Part shown: positions 1 through 5,928 of the stretch, piece after piece
Position numbering within the stretch: position 1 is the first letter of the stretch
Layout: every line of letters starts with the position of its first letter
NCBI GenBank assembly: GCA_030639035.1
Contig: DAOWDM010000099.1
Coordinates: 1-6,828, forward strand
Direction of reading: 5' to 3'
From: Alphaproteobacteria bacterium
GTDB taxonomy: Bacteria; Pseudomonadota; Alphaproteobacteria; DAOWDM01
DNA: 6,828 nt
The notes under the pieces: generated by a model
What the model was told of the DNA's origin: nothing
The model's database searches: none
Seen by the model: the letters and a program-made list of their open reading frames with translations, nothing else
Program-made: the position numbers and the translations under genes

Positions 1-269
1 TCATCTACGGAAGAGCTGGTAGCATAAAACATTTTATAAGTAGCAAAGTTTGATTCTATAGTTTCTGATCCAAAAGTTAAAACAATATTAGAACAAAGAC
101 TGCCTATAGAAACAATACCAAGAGTACGAGTTGCCCACAAATACCGACGCTCTGGCAAAGCATGGACATGAACCTTTTCAGGATATGTTCCAAGCATATC
201 ATTTGTTTCAACAACATGAGTTTTAAATACGGAATTTAAGATTCCCTTATGTTGCTCAATATTTCTCAT
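1..269 (-). CDS. Single-pass membrane protein, N-terminal part only (VirB8/DotI-like topology)
   Basis: This gene starts at an ATG at 269 and stays open to the left edge, giving 89 codons without a stop. The visible protein has a hydrophilic, probably cytosolic N-terminus (residues 1 to about 45, containing ALPERRYLW), one hydrophobic helix at about 46-66 (TLGIVSIGSLCSNIVLTF) and the start of a polar region that is probably periplasmic. The ATG two codons' worth upstream at 273 is in another frame and stops at once, so 269 is the best start. I see no strong ribosome binding site. It lies 34 bases after the stop of the 800-aa secreted protein and is probably in the same operon. A short cytosolic tail, one membrane helix and a periplasmic C-terminus is the layout of VirB8 and DotI/IcmL in type IV secretion systems. 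That is a resemblance in topology only; I do not recognise the family from the visible sequence. Confidence 0.72.
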   Translation of the reverse strand, partial: MRNIEQHKGILNSVFKTHVVETNDMLGTYPEKVHVHALPERRYLWATRTLGIVSIGSLCSNIVLTFGSETIESNFATYKMFYATSSSVD

Positions 270-282
270 ACATGCACTGACT

Positions 283-304
283 GGTTTTAATTTGGTTTTA
301 ATTT
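283..304. repeat. Two tandem copies of an 11-base AT-rich unit
   Basis: GGTTTTAATTT occurs twice back to back (283-293 and 294-304, plus strand) in the short spacer between the 800-aa protein and the next gene. The second copy ends on the first base of the stop codon. It may be no more than low-complexity spacer. Confidence 0.5.
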
Positions 305-2706
305 TAATAAATAGGGCAACCTATATCGTCTTCTTGCTCTTCTCTGTCTTTATCAGACTGCTCATCATATGCTTTAAGCTCATCACTAACAACTTTTGCA
401 GCAATAAAGTCTTTTTCTACATTTACTATATTTTGATACGATAACAGCAACAACCCAATATTATCAAGATTGAGAGCATTTATCATCATATTTATTTCAT
501 CAACGCTGTTTTTTGCACTAGCAGGAGAATCTTCTTTAATAGCAACAGCAGAGATGGCATCTTTTGCTAATTTTGATTTCTCTGCCTTTACCCCTTTAAT
601 CAAACTAACAGCAAGATTGTAACTTTCTTCTTTTGTAAGATCAAAATCATCTGCAAGATTTATGTTCGCAGGTTTAAGTAAATCTCGCATCTGCTGTTCA
701 ATTTCTTCAAGAGCAGCTTCGGCTTCATCACGCAGAATGAGATATTCTTCTTCCTGCTTAACGAGTCCAAGATAAAAACTAATACGGTTAATCATACGTG
801 GCATTTCTTTTGAATCAAAATAGAAATAAGGTGTTCCGCCAAGAGTTATAAAATCAATAGTACTATCAATCTCACCTCCCGATTTAACCAATTCTTGGTC
901 GAATCCCAAAGAAGCCTGATCGATTTTATTGTTTATAAGAAAATCAGCGTCACTGCCATACATGCTGTCAAGAACACCATACGTGTTAAACGATGTAATG
1001 CTTGGAGCATTCATAACATCAGCCCATGGTTCTGGAATTACAGGATAGACAGGGTCTTCTGCAACTTTCATATAAACTATTTCTTTCCATGGAGGCAACG
1101 GAAGAGGAGGAAGTTCTGGAACATCAATGCTTGCAGGAGCAGATGGTTCTTCATAACATGGCTTTCCATTAGGAGGATCACAATGATATGTAGGTGCTGC
1201 CGTTATACTATAAGGCAACGCACTTATATGTGCATTGTGTGCCGCAACAAACTCATTGCGATAATCCCTGTAGTATTTACGAATTTCTTCTTCCATAGCT
1301 GGAAGTGCTGGAACATCTTTATCATGATAAGCTTTGTAGTGCTTAACTATAGGGTCATAACGTTCACTAAGGACTCTGTCGTACTGAGCTTTCTGATCAA
1401 TCCACAAAGGGAATGGAGATTTTTTATCACCCATTTCATCTTGATTCTCGTACAGTTGAAGCAAAACTGCTCTACCAACATCCCAATCAATCCTATCAAT
1501 AGCCTCATCATATTCATCTTCTGACAAAGTATCGGATAGCTCAGCATCAGCTGCATTATGAGCTTCTGTTGATGTTTCTACGGCTAAAGCAGCAAGCTCT
1601 TCCCAAACCTGCTCCGCATCATTGTAATAAGGACTCAACAAATTAACGTTACATTCGTTATTAGCCTGTAACAGCCATTTTACTCTTTCATGCTCTTCTA
1701 TAGCAACCAGCCGTTCCCCAATAATAGATTCTATATCAACAATACTGTGTAGTATGTTATGAGCTTTCAAAGCCTCATCAATAATATCTTTTACATCAGA
1801 AATATCAGAAAAAATTGATAATGAAGCATCAGCTCCTGGCACTTTCATAGGTTTTGAAGTAGCAAATAATGAACTACCTCCAGCAGCAAAGGCAGGCTTT
1901 ATAAAAAAGTCTATAAATGAAAATTCTTGTGGCTGTTCGCTTTTATTGTCTTCCAACATGAAAGCTGTAGGAACAAAGCTTTGGTTTTTTGGTTCACAAA
2001 GAGAAATTTTCTGTGCCGCTTTTAGCTGAGCACGCATTGCCACAATTTTATGATAAATAGAAAGAGTTCTGCTTAAAGTATGACGTGAAGAATTAGCAAC
2101 TGCCCAACCTTTGTTTTCACTATCGATACTCTTAGCCTGTTTATTCATATCATCAAGAATCAAAGGCAGTTCTTTTATTTTTGCCTGCATAGTGGCTGTA
2201 TAACCAGCAACTTCAACAATATTTTGACGCAACCAAACTTTCATAGCTTCTCGCTGTTTAGCACGAGCTTTGTTTGTCCAGTCCTTGGTTACAAGGAGTT
2301 TGTTTTCAATCTGAGCAGCGGCCTCTATCGGCTCAATATCTGTACCACCGCCAACACTTATATTAGTTTCAAAGATGTCAATAACAGGTACTGGAATTTT
2401 ACTAATATTAAAGTCAGAAACTTTTGCATCATAAGTACCGCCGACTCTTAATTTTACAAGCTCTCCTGTTATCAGAGACTTTTCCTTATCCTTCTCTTTT
2501 TGTAGCCTTGCCTGCGGAATTGTTGAAGAAAGAACCGACTTTGAAAGAGCCCCTTTAACTGGCAAGTTTGAAGTCTTTTTCAAGGCACATTTGAATTTTG
2601 CTAGTGGAGTGCAACATTTTACGCATTCCGCAAATGCAGGAAATGACAGAAAGAAAGTCATTGAAAAGACAAGAAACGTCATAATTCCTAATTTTCTAAA
2701 CATCAT
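304..2706 (-). CDS. Large secreted cysteine-containing protein of unknown function (800 aa), in an operon with VirB5-like proteins
   Basis: I do not recognise this protein. The chosen ATG at 2706 has a GGAG five bases upstream and gives a clean signal peptide (residues 1-26, MMFRK start, cleavage after FPAFA). An in-frame ATG at 2739 would add 11 polar residues in front of it and is less likely. The mature protein begins ECVKCC and has nine Cys (about 28, 31, 32, 40, 237, 352, 509, 517, 797), which suggests disulfides in the periplasm or outside the cell. About 132-236 is helical and polar, like the body of VirB5/TrbJ proteins. An odd hydrophobic patch ending PAFAAGG lies at about 260-277. 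An acidic helical middle is followed by a Pro-rich stretch (about 510-560), a charged coiled-coil-like segment (about 649-680) and a strongly acidic tail. No transmembrane helix is evident after the signal peptide. It is the fifth gene of the run, 45 bases after the preceding stop. It could be a scaffold or surface subunit working with the smaller proteins, but this is inferred from position only. Confidence 0.85.
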   Translation of the reverse strand: MMFRKLGIMTFLVFSMTFFLSFPAFAECVKCCTPLAKFKCALKKTSNLPVKGALSKSVLSSTIPQARLQKEKDKEKSLITGELVKLRVGGTYDAKVSDFNISKIPVPVIDIFETNISVGGGTDIEPIEAAAQIENKLLVTKDWTNKARAKQREAMKVWLRQNIVEVAGYTATMQAKIKELPLILDDMNKQAKSIDSENKGWAVANSSRHTLSRTLSIYHKIVAMRAQLKAAQKISLCEPKNQSFVPTAFMLEDNKSEQPQEFSFIDFFIKPAFAAGGSSLFATSKPMKVPGADASLSIFSDISDVKDIIDEALKAHNILHSIVDIESIIGERLVAIEEHERVKWLLQANNECNVNLLSPYYNDAEQVWEELAALAVETSTEAHNAADAELSDTLSEDEYDEAIDRIDWDVGRAVLLQLYENQDEMGDKKSPFPLWIDQKAQYDRVLSERYDPIVKHYKAYHDKDVPALPAMEEEIRKYYRDYRNEFVAAHNAHISALPYSITAAPTYHCDPPNGKPCYEEPSAPASIDVPELPPLPLPPWKEIVYMKVAEDPVYPVIPEPWADVMNAPSITSFNTYGVLDSMYGSDADFLINNKIDQASLGFDQELVKSGGEIDSTIDFITLGGTPYFYFDSKEMPRMINRISFYLGLVKQEEEYLILRDEAEAALEEIEQQMRDLLKPANINLADDFDLTKEESYNLAVSLIKGVKAEKSKLAKDAISAVAIKEDSPASAKNSVDEINMMINALNLDNIGLLLLSYQNIVNVEKDFIAAKVVSDELKAYDEQSDKDREEQEDDIGCPIY

Positions 2707-2709
2707 TTG

Positions 2710-2715
2710 CTCTCC
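2710..2715 (-). promoter_or_regulatory. Ribosome binding site deciding the start of the 800-aa protein
   Basis: GGAGAG reads on the minus strand here, with its GGAG five bases before the ATG at 2706 and eight before a second ATG at 2703. It supports the start directly before the signal peptide over the upstream ATG at 2739. Confidence 0.65.
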
Positions 2716-2751
2716 ACTTTTCAATCCTAATAATATCAACTAAATAAACGT

Positions 2752-3486
2752 TTATAGTCCTTTAAATAGCTCTTTAGTATCTTCGCCGCCGTTAAGAAGG
2801 TAATTGCTAAATCCTCTATCTTCTTTTATTGCGTATGCAACTTCCATTTCAAGTTTTTGCAGTTCTAGCGTTATCAATGGCAGCAAAGCAGAAGCAGCAG
2901 CCGTTGTTGCCATTGCATTTGCTGCAATATCCTGAAGTATTGTAGAATCCACATCTGCTACTTTTTTCTGCAAAGAATCTATAACGCCAGAATATTCATC
3001 ACTGACTATTTTAGCCTGCATAAACAATGATGCCGCATAAGCATCTCTAACTACTTGATTAAAATAAGCAATACGCTTTCCTTTGTATTCTTTTCTAATT
3101 ACTGCATTAGAAGCCTTATTTTCATCAACATAAAATTCATTTACAAAATACTGTCGCCCAGAATCTATTCCATTAGCTCCAGCTTCAACAGCAGAAGTTT
3201 TACGTTCAACAGTCTGAAAATCTTTAGCCGCTCCTTCACTTGAGCTTATTCCTGTATTGACCATTTTTTCTACATCACTAGAAGTTCCAATTTGTTCTTT
3301 TAGAACTTTTAATTTTTCAATCCGAGTCTCAATTTCCTTAATGTTTTTTACCTTGCCTGCAAGATTTGTTTTAAGACCTGATACTTTTGAACTATTTCTA
3401 ACTGACCATGCACTCGCTTCACCAGAAACAAGAAACACAGATACCATAGCAATTAAAAACACACCTGAAAAACGATATAAATTCAT
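2752..3486 (-). CDS. Secreted helical protein, VirB5-like family member (244 aa)
   Basis: The function is not known. The ATG at 3486 has GGAG seven bases upstream. Residues 1-26 form a Sec signal peptide with a likely cut after EASA. The mature protein begins W-S-V-R-N-S-S, matching the mature starts of the three small proteins encoded upstream. Residues about 36-66 are charged and coiled-coil-like. The segment DAYAAS at 148-153, followed by a Met/Gln helix, matches DAYAVS in the product of the gene ending at 4190. A long Ala/Leu-rich amphipathic helix (about 189-220) comes before a polar tail. The mature protein has no cysteine. It is the fourth gene of the run, 22 bases after the preceding stop. 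The architecture fits the VirB5/TrbJ type of periplasmic pilus-associated protein, but sequence conservation is weak and a different periplasmic role is possible. Confidence 0.82.
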   Translation of the reverse strand: MNLYRFSGVFLIAMVSVFLVSGEASAWSVRNSSKVSGLKTNLAGKVKNIKEIETRIEKLKVLKEQIGTSSDVEKMVNTGISSSEGAAKDFQTVERKTSAVEAGANGIDSGRQYFVNEFYVDENKASNAVIRKEYKGKRIAYFNQVVRDAYAASLFMQAKIVSDEYSGVIDSLQKKVADVDSTILQDIAANAMATTAAASALLPLITLELQKLEMEVAYAIKEDRGFSNYLLNGGEDTKELFKGL

Positions 3487-3493
3487 TTTTTTT

Positions 3494-3497
3494 CTCC
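3494..3497 (-). promoter_or_regulatory. Ribosome binding site of the 244-aa secreted protein
   Basis: GGAG on the minus strand lies seven bases before the ATG at 3486, inside the 22-base spacer after the stop of the preceding gene. Confidence 0.6.
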
Positions 3498-3508
3498 ATT
3501 ATGCCCTG

Positions 3509-4162
3509 CTAGTTGGCAACAATCCTTGTTGATTTTAACTCAAGTATTAATGAGTGCATCATATTTATTTGAGACAACTGAACAACCATCTGAGAAGTAA
3601 GAACCGAAAGTTCCCCAATATATTCACGGGTAGTATTTTCTATGTTCTGCCCATTTTTAAAAAGCTCGTCCATTTTGCTATCAAAACCTTCCGCAATTTT
3701 TCTGCTGGCAAGAGTTTTTCCGTATGTTGTAACAGCAGATACCTGATTAATGGCATCTTGAAGATCTTCATGCTCTTTACGCTCTTCTGTAGTTGCAAAC
3801 GTTTTAGAAACACTTGCACTTACAAAATCGGTCATTTTTTCTAACTCACCAGTGTTTTCAAGAATTTGCACTGGGATTACAGGAGTCATTGCGGAATTAA
3901 TTAGTTTGGCAGCTTCGGAAATATTGCTGTTAACTTTGTTAATTACACTGTTAAGCCCTTTCATGCCTGTCATTATAGAATTGTATTCCATGTTTTTCAT
4001 GGCTTTTTCTTTTTCTATAGTCTGTTTTTTTTCCTCGGCAGTAGCAGAAACTCCAGCATAATATTGTGAAGAATCACGAACGGTGTACGCCCTAGCCTCC
4101 GATGGCAATAACAATGTCGCCAATAGTAAAACAGCTGTTAATGAGAAAAGTTTGGTTCCCAT
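3509..4162 (-). CDS. Secreted helical protein, VirB5-like family member (217 aa)
   Basis: I do not recognise a named family with certainty. The ATG at 4162 is preceded by a strong AGGGAAGG-type binding site. Residues 1-25 are a signal peptide (cut after EARA), and the mature protein begins Y-T-V-R-D-S-S, very close to the W-S-V-R-N-S-S of its downstream neighbour. A Lys/Glu-rich helical region (about 38-60) follows. A Met/Asn-rich middle leads to further helices, and a final amphipathic helix (about 185-212) is rich in Gln, Met and Leu. There is no Cys in the mature protein and no further membrane segment. It lacks the DAYA and VQTE motifs seen in its neighbours, so it is the most diverged of the four apart from its N-terminus. 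It sits third in the run, 27 bases after the preceding stop. A periplasmic or pilus-tip role like VirB5 is inferred from architecture and context. Confidence 0.82.
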   Translation of the reverse strand: MGTKLFSLTAVLLLATLLLPSEARAYTVRDSSQYYAGVSATAEEKKQTIEKEKAMKNMEYNSIMTGMKGLNSVINKVNSNISEAAKLINSAMTPVIPVQILENTGELEKMTDFVSASVSKTFATTEERKEHEDLQDAINQVSAVTTYGKTLASRKIAEGFDSKMDELFKNGQNIENTTREYIGELSVLTSQMVVQLSQINMMHSLILELKSTRIVAN

Positions 4163-4170
4163 GACTATGT

Positions 4171-4178
4171 CCTTCCCT
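4171..4178 (-). promoter_or_regulatory. Ribosome binding site of the 217-aa secreted protein
   Basis: AGGGAAGG reads on the minus strand, about eight bases before the ATG at 4162. It is one of the strongest Shine-Dalgarno matches in the window. Confidence 0.65.
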
Positions 4179-4189
4179 GCATAAAATAT

Positions 4190-4858
4190 TTAGTGAATAG
4201 GTGCACCTATAAACCCCATAGCAGCTTCAAGTTCTAACTCTGAAGAAAGCAAAACATTTGCTGTATTTAACTGATGCACCATTTCTATAACCATGCCAGT
4301 ATTAACACCTAAATCACCCTTGATTGTATCAGCGTTTTCATTGGCTAAGGTATCTACAACATCTCCGATTGAAGCCATTTCTGTTTGAACCATAACAGAA
4401 ACAGCATAAGCATCTTTAGCGGCAAGCATTGCGGTTTCAGACCGAATTCCTTTAATCTCGCCTACCTGCAAATCTCTATCTGCATCTTCATCATCAAGAC
4501 CTAAAACATCTATAATTAAGGTTTGAACACCAATAGGGGTTTCAATTTTTGATTCTATTTTTTCAAGTGCTTCTGGATAGTTAGGGGTATAAACTGATAA
4601 ATCTACTGGAAGCTCTAAGCTTTCAAGATATGTTTTTGCAAAACCTGAAGAACCCTCACCTATAGCTTCTATTGTTTTCTGCATATGCTCTGACTGCTGA
4701 CCCATAATATCAAGCTGTTCTTTATCATTTTGAAGCTTGTTTGAAACATCGCCTGTCCACTGACTATCAATACATGAAAGAGCTTTTGCAGACTGAACGC
4801 CACACATAGCCACCAATGTCAAAGCTACAACAAAAACTGCAACATAACGTTTTAACAT
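4190..4858 (-). CDS. Secreted helical protein, VirB5-like family member (222 aa)
   Basis: The function is unknown. I place the start at the ATG at 4858, not the longer in-frame ATG at 4897. The shorter form begins MLKRY and gives a standard signal peptide (residues 1-26, cut after QSAKA). It has AAGGA eight bases upstream and avoids overlapping the previous gene. The mature protein starts L-S-C-I-D-S. It has a Gln/Glu-rich helix (about 42-66), then IEAIGEGS, PEALEK, DAYAVS followed by VQTE, and a C-terminal helix with NTxxxIEMV and N-V-L-L. It shares GExS, PEAxEK, VQTE and NTxxxIExV with the gene starting at 5579, and DAYAxS with the gene starting at 3486, so it links the group. The only Cys in the mature protein is at position 3, and the surrounding residues do not form a proper lipobox. 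The resemblance to VirB5/TrbJ is in architecture and is unproven. Confidence 0.84.
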   Translation of the reverse strand: MLKRYVAVFVVALTLVAMCGVQSAKALSCIDSQWTGDVSNKLQNDKEQLDIMGQQSEHMQKTIEAIGEGSSGFAKTYLESLELPVDLSVYTPNYPEALEKIESKIETPIGVQTLIIDVLGLDDEDADRDLQVGEIKGIRSETAMLAAKDAYAVSVMVQTEMASIGDVVDTLANENADTIKGDLGVNTGMVIEMVHQLNTANVLLSSELELEAAMGFIGAPIH

Positions 4859-4866
4859 AACCTCTT

Positions 4867-4871
4867 TCCTT
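4867..4871 (-). promoter_or_regulatory. Ribosome binding site deciding the start of the 222-aa secreted protein
   Basis: AAGGA on the minus strand lies eight bases before the ATG at 4858. A nearer GAGG at 4861-4864 would be only two bases from the ATG. Together with the signal peptide shape this favours 4858 over the ATG at 4897, which lies inside the end of the previous gene. Confidence 0.6.
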
Positions 4872-4886
4872 CCCAATAAAGCTATA

Positions 4887-5579
4887 TTATTCACCAAGAT
4901 ATTCTGTTGACTGCAACGTCAAAGACTGTGCCGTTAACATATTGGTAACTCCAAGCATTCTTACAAATTCTATCATAGCATTAGTATTTGCTTTTATATG
5001 GTTTTTAACGGTTTCGCCTTCGCTTGAGCTTGTAACAGCACCTTTAAGAGAAATGTAAAGCCCGCCATTATCATCAAATTTTGCAGATTCTGTCTGCACT
5101 CTTTGTGCTAGAATATACGAATGAATAGCCGCCGATATGCGTGCTGTTTTCTGCAAATCAGCAGCAATATCACGCTGTTCAGCATCTAATTCTTTTTCTT
5201 CCTTAATAGAGTCCAGATACATTCCATCTTTTACTGCTTTTTCTATTGCCTCGGGATTATCAATGCTACTTTTTATGCTACCAAGACCTTCTGGAAGCTC
5301 AGGAACTACGCCTTTAAGGCTAAACTGCCCTCCAACACCCTTGGAAAGCCCTGTAAAACTATCTTCTCCAACAGCTTTTATTGCAGCATCATACTGCTTC
5401 ATTTTTATTTCATGATCCCTTGTTTTCGCACCAAGGTTGCTTATTTGCTTAGAAATAGCTGAGACAGCAGGAGAGTCCGTTACTGCAAAGGCAGCAAATG
5501 CAACATTAGAATTAAAACTCAATGTAAACACAAATACAATTGCGAACACAAAAACTACGACAAGCCTACAGAAATACAT
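4887..5579 (-). CDS. Secreted helical protein, VirB5-like family member, first gene of the operon (230 aa)
   Basis: This is the first gene after the promoter region. The ATG at 5579 has a clear AGGAG six bases upstream. Residues 1 to about 30 are a long, very hydrophobic signal peptide with two possible cuts (after NVAFA or after the next Ala). The mature start F-A-V-T-D-S matches the [STA]-[VC]-x-[DN]-S motif of the other three small proteins. A helical region follows with I-K-A-V-G-E-D-S (67-74), then a Gly/Leu/Pro segment (about 80-102), NPEAIEK (108-114) and an acidic helix. Next come VQTE (151-154) and a C-terminal helix with NTNAMIEFV and N-M-L (about 198-214). It pairs best with the gene ending at 4190, and both may descend from one duplication. 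The only Cys is in the signal peptide. The layout resembles VirB5/TrbJ, but I cannot assign a family by sequence alone. Confidence 0.85.
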   Translation of the reverse strand: MYFCRLVVVFVFAIVFVFTLSFNSNVAFAAFAVTDSPAVSAISKQISNLGAKTRDHEIKMKQYDAAIKAVGEDSFTGLSKGVGGQFSLKGVVPELPEGLGSIKSSIDNPEAIEKAVKDGMYLDSIKEEKELDAEQRDIAADLQKTARISAAIHSYILAQRVQTESAKFDDNGGLYISLKGAVTSSSEGETVKNHIKANTNAMIEFVRMLGVTNMLTAQSLTLQSTEYLGE

Positions 5580-5585
5580 TTTTTT

Positions 5586-5590
5586 CTCCT
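5586..5590 (-). promoter_or_regulatory. Ribosome binding site of the first secreted-protein gene
   Basis: AGGAG on the minus strand lies six bases before the ATG at 5579. It is a textbook Shine-Dalgarno site and suggests the first gene is well translated. Confidence 0.75.
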
Positions 5591-5665
5591 AAATTCTAAG
5601 AAATCTTATACCTGCACATCAACATACTTATTAGTTTTAATTACACCTTTTTTAACATACCTTTA

Positions 5666-5695
5666 AGTATATCGCAAATTAGTTTCAATTATCAA
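5666..5695 (-). promoter_or_regulatory. Sigma-70-like promoter for the secreted-protein operon
   Basis: On the minus strand, TTGATA (5695-5690) and TATACT (5671-5666) are 18 bases apart, close to the consensus -35 and -10 boxes. Transcription would start near 5659 and leave a leader of about 80 bases before the ATG at 5579. The region is very AT-rich, so chance matches are common, but this pair is in the right place and direction for a five- or six-gene transcript. Confidence 0.5.
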
Positions 5696-5778
5696 TAAAA
5701 TTTTAACTATATTTGAAGATAACAAGAATTCTTATGCAAAAACAATCATAATTTGCAGAACTTGTTCAAATAAAGAAA

Positions 5779-5794
5779 GCATTTATATAAAATT
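5779..5794 (+). repeat. 16-base direct repeat, copy 1
   Basis: GCATTTATATAAAATT occurs here and again, identically, at 5862-5877, 83 bases away. A perfect 16-base repeat is notable even in AT-rich sequence because both copies include the GC at the left end. It could be a binding site upstream of the secreted-protein operon. Confidence 0.6.
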
Positions 5795-5861
5795 GTTTGA
5801 ATGTTTTACATAACTGTAACATAAATCAGCTTGTTTTTTACAAAAAAGCTAAATTTATAGT

Positions 5862-5877
5862 GCATTTATATAAAATT
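5862..5877 (+). repeat. 16-base direct repeat, copy 2, also the left arm of an inverted repeat
   Basis: This copy is identical to 5779-5794. Its core ATTTATATAAAA (5864-5875) is the exact reverse complement of 5887-5898, forming a 12-base inverted repeat around an 11-base loop. Confidence 0.6.
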
Positions 5878-5886
5878 TTATGTATT

Positions 5887-5898
5887 TTTTATATAAAT
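5887..5898 (-). repeat. Inverted copy of the AT-rich repeat core
   Basis: TTTTATATAAAT on the plus strand is the perfect 12-base complement of the core of the copy at 5862. Extended to 16 bases it matches the repeat at 13 positions. The pair could form an all-AT hairpin just downstream of pgeF, or a pair of protein-binding half-sites. No T-run follows directly on the minus strand, so a terminator role is doubtful. Confidence 0.5.
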
Positions 5899-5928
5899 AC
5901 TACGTATTTTTGCGATTCTATTTAACCT

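Larger units (their letters stand above)
5580..5928. other. AT-rich intergenic region (349 bases) with promoter and repeats, no gene seen
   Basis: This is the only long gap in the window. It lies between the end of the lgt-pgeF reading frame and the first secreted-protein gene. It holds the proposed promoter, the binding site of the first gene and three copies of an AT-rich repeat. I see no tRNA, no convincing small ORF (the longest I noticed is about 19 codons on the minus strand, without a binding site) and no classic terminator with a GC stem and T-run for pgeF. Confidence 0.6.

Noticed and set aside
895..1524. 209-codon open frame on the plus strand
   Set aside because: It lies wholly inside the 800-aa gene on the other strand. 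Its product is rich in Ile, Phe, Arg and Cys with no sensible pattern, and no binding site or domain supports it.
2224..2451. Plus-strand open frame inside the 800-aa gene, and similar ones at 3055-3532, 3554-4061, 5137-5415 and 6076-6279
   Set aside because: All are antisense shadows of the minus-strand genes, with low-complexity products and no binding sites.
4772..4790. Lipobox at the cysteine after the signal peptide of the 222-aa protein
   Set aside because: The residues before the Cys (A-L-S) do not fit the L-[AS]-[GA]-C rule, and the Ala-x-Ala cut two residues earlier is a better signal peptidase I site that matches the other three proteins.
4859..4897. Start of the 222-aa protein at the ATG at 4897
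   Set aside because: It would place 13 extra residues in front of a normal signal peptide and overlap the previous gene. The ATG at 4858 has a better binding site and a typical basic start.
5828..5850. Hairpin with AGCTT and AAGCT ends as a terminator for pgeF
   Set aside because: The stem has a mismatch and is nearly all AT, and no T-run follows on the minus strand. It may form a weak structure but is not a convincing terminator.
5580..5928. CRISPR array or tRNA in the AT-rich gap
   Set aside because: Two direct copies and one inverted copy of a repeat without regular spacers is not an array, and no cloverleaf or tRNA-like conserved bases are visible.
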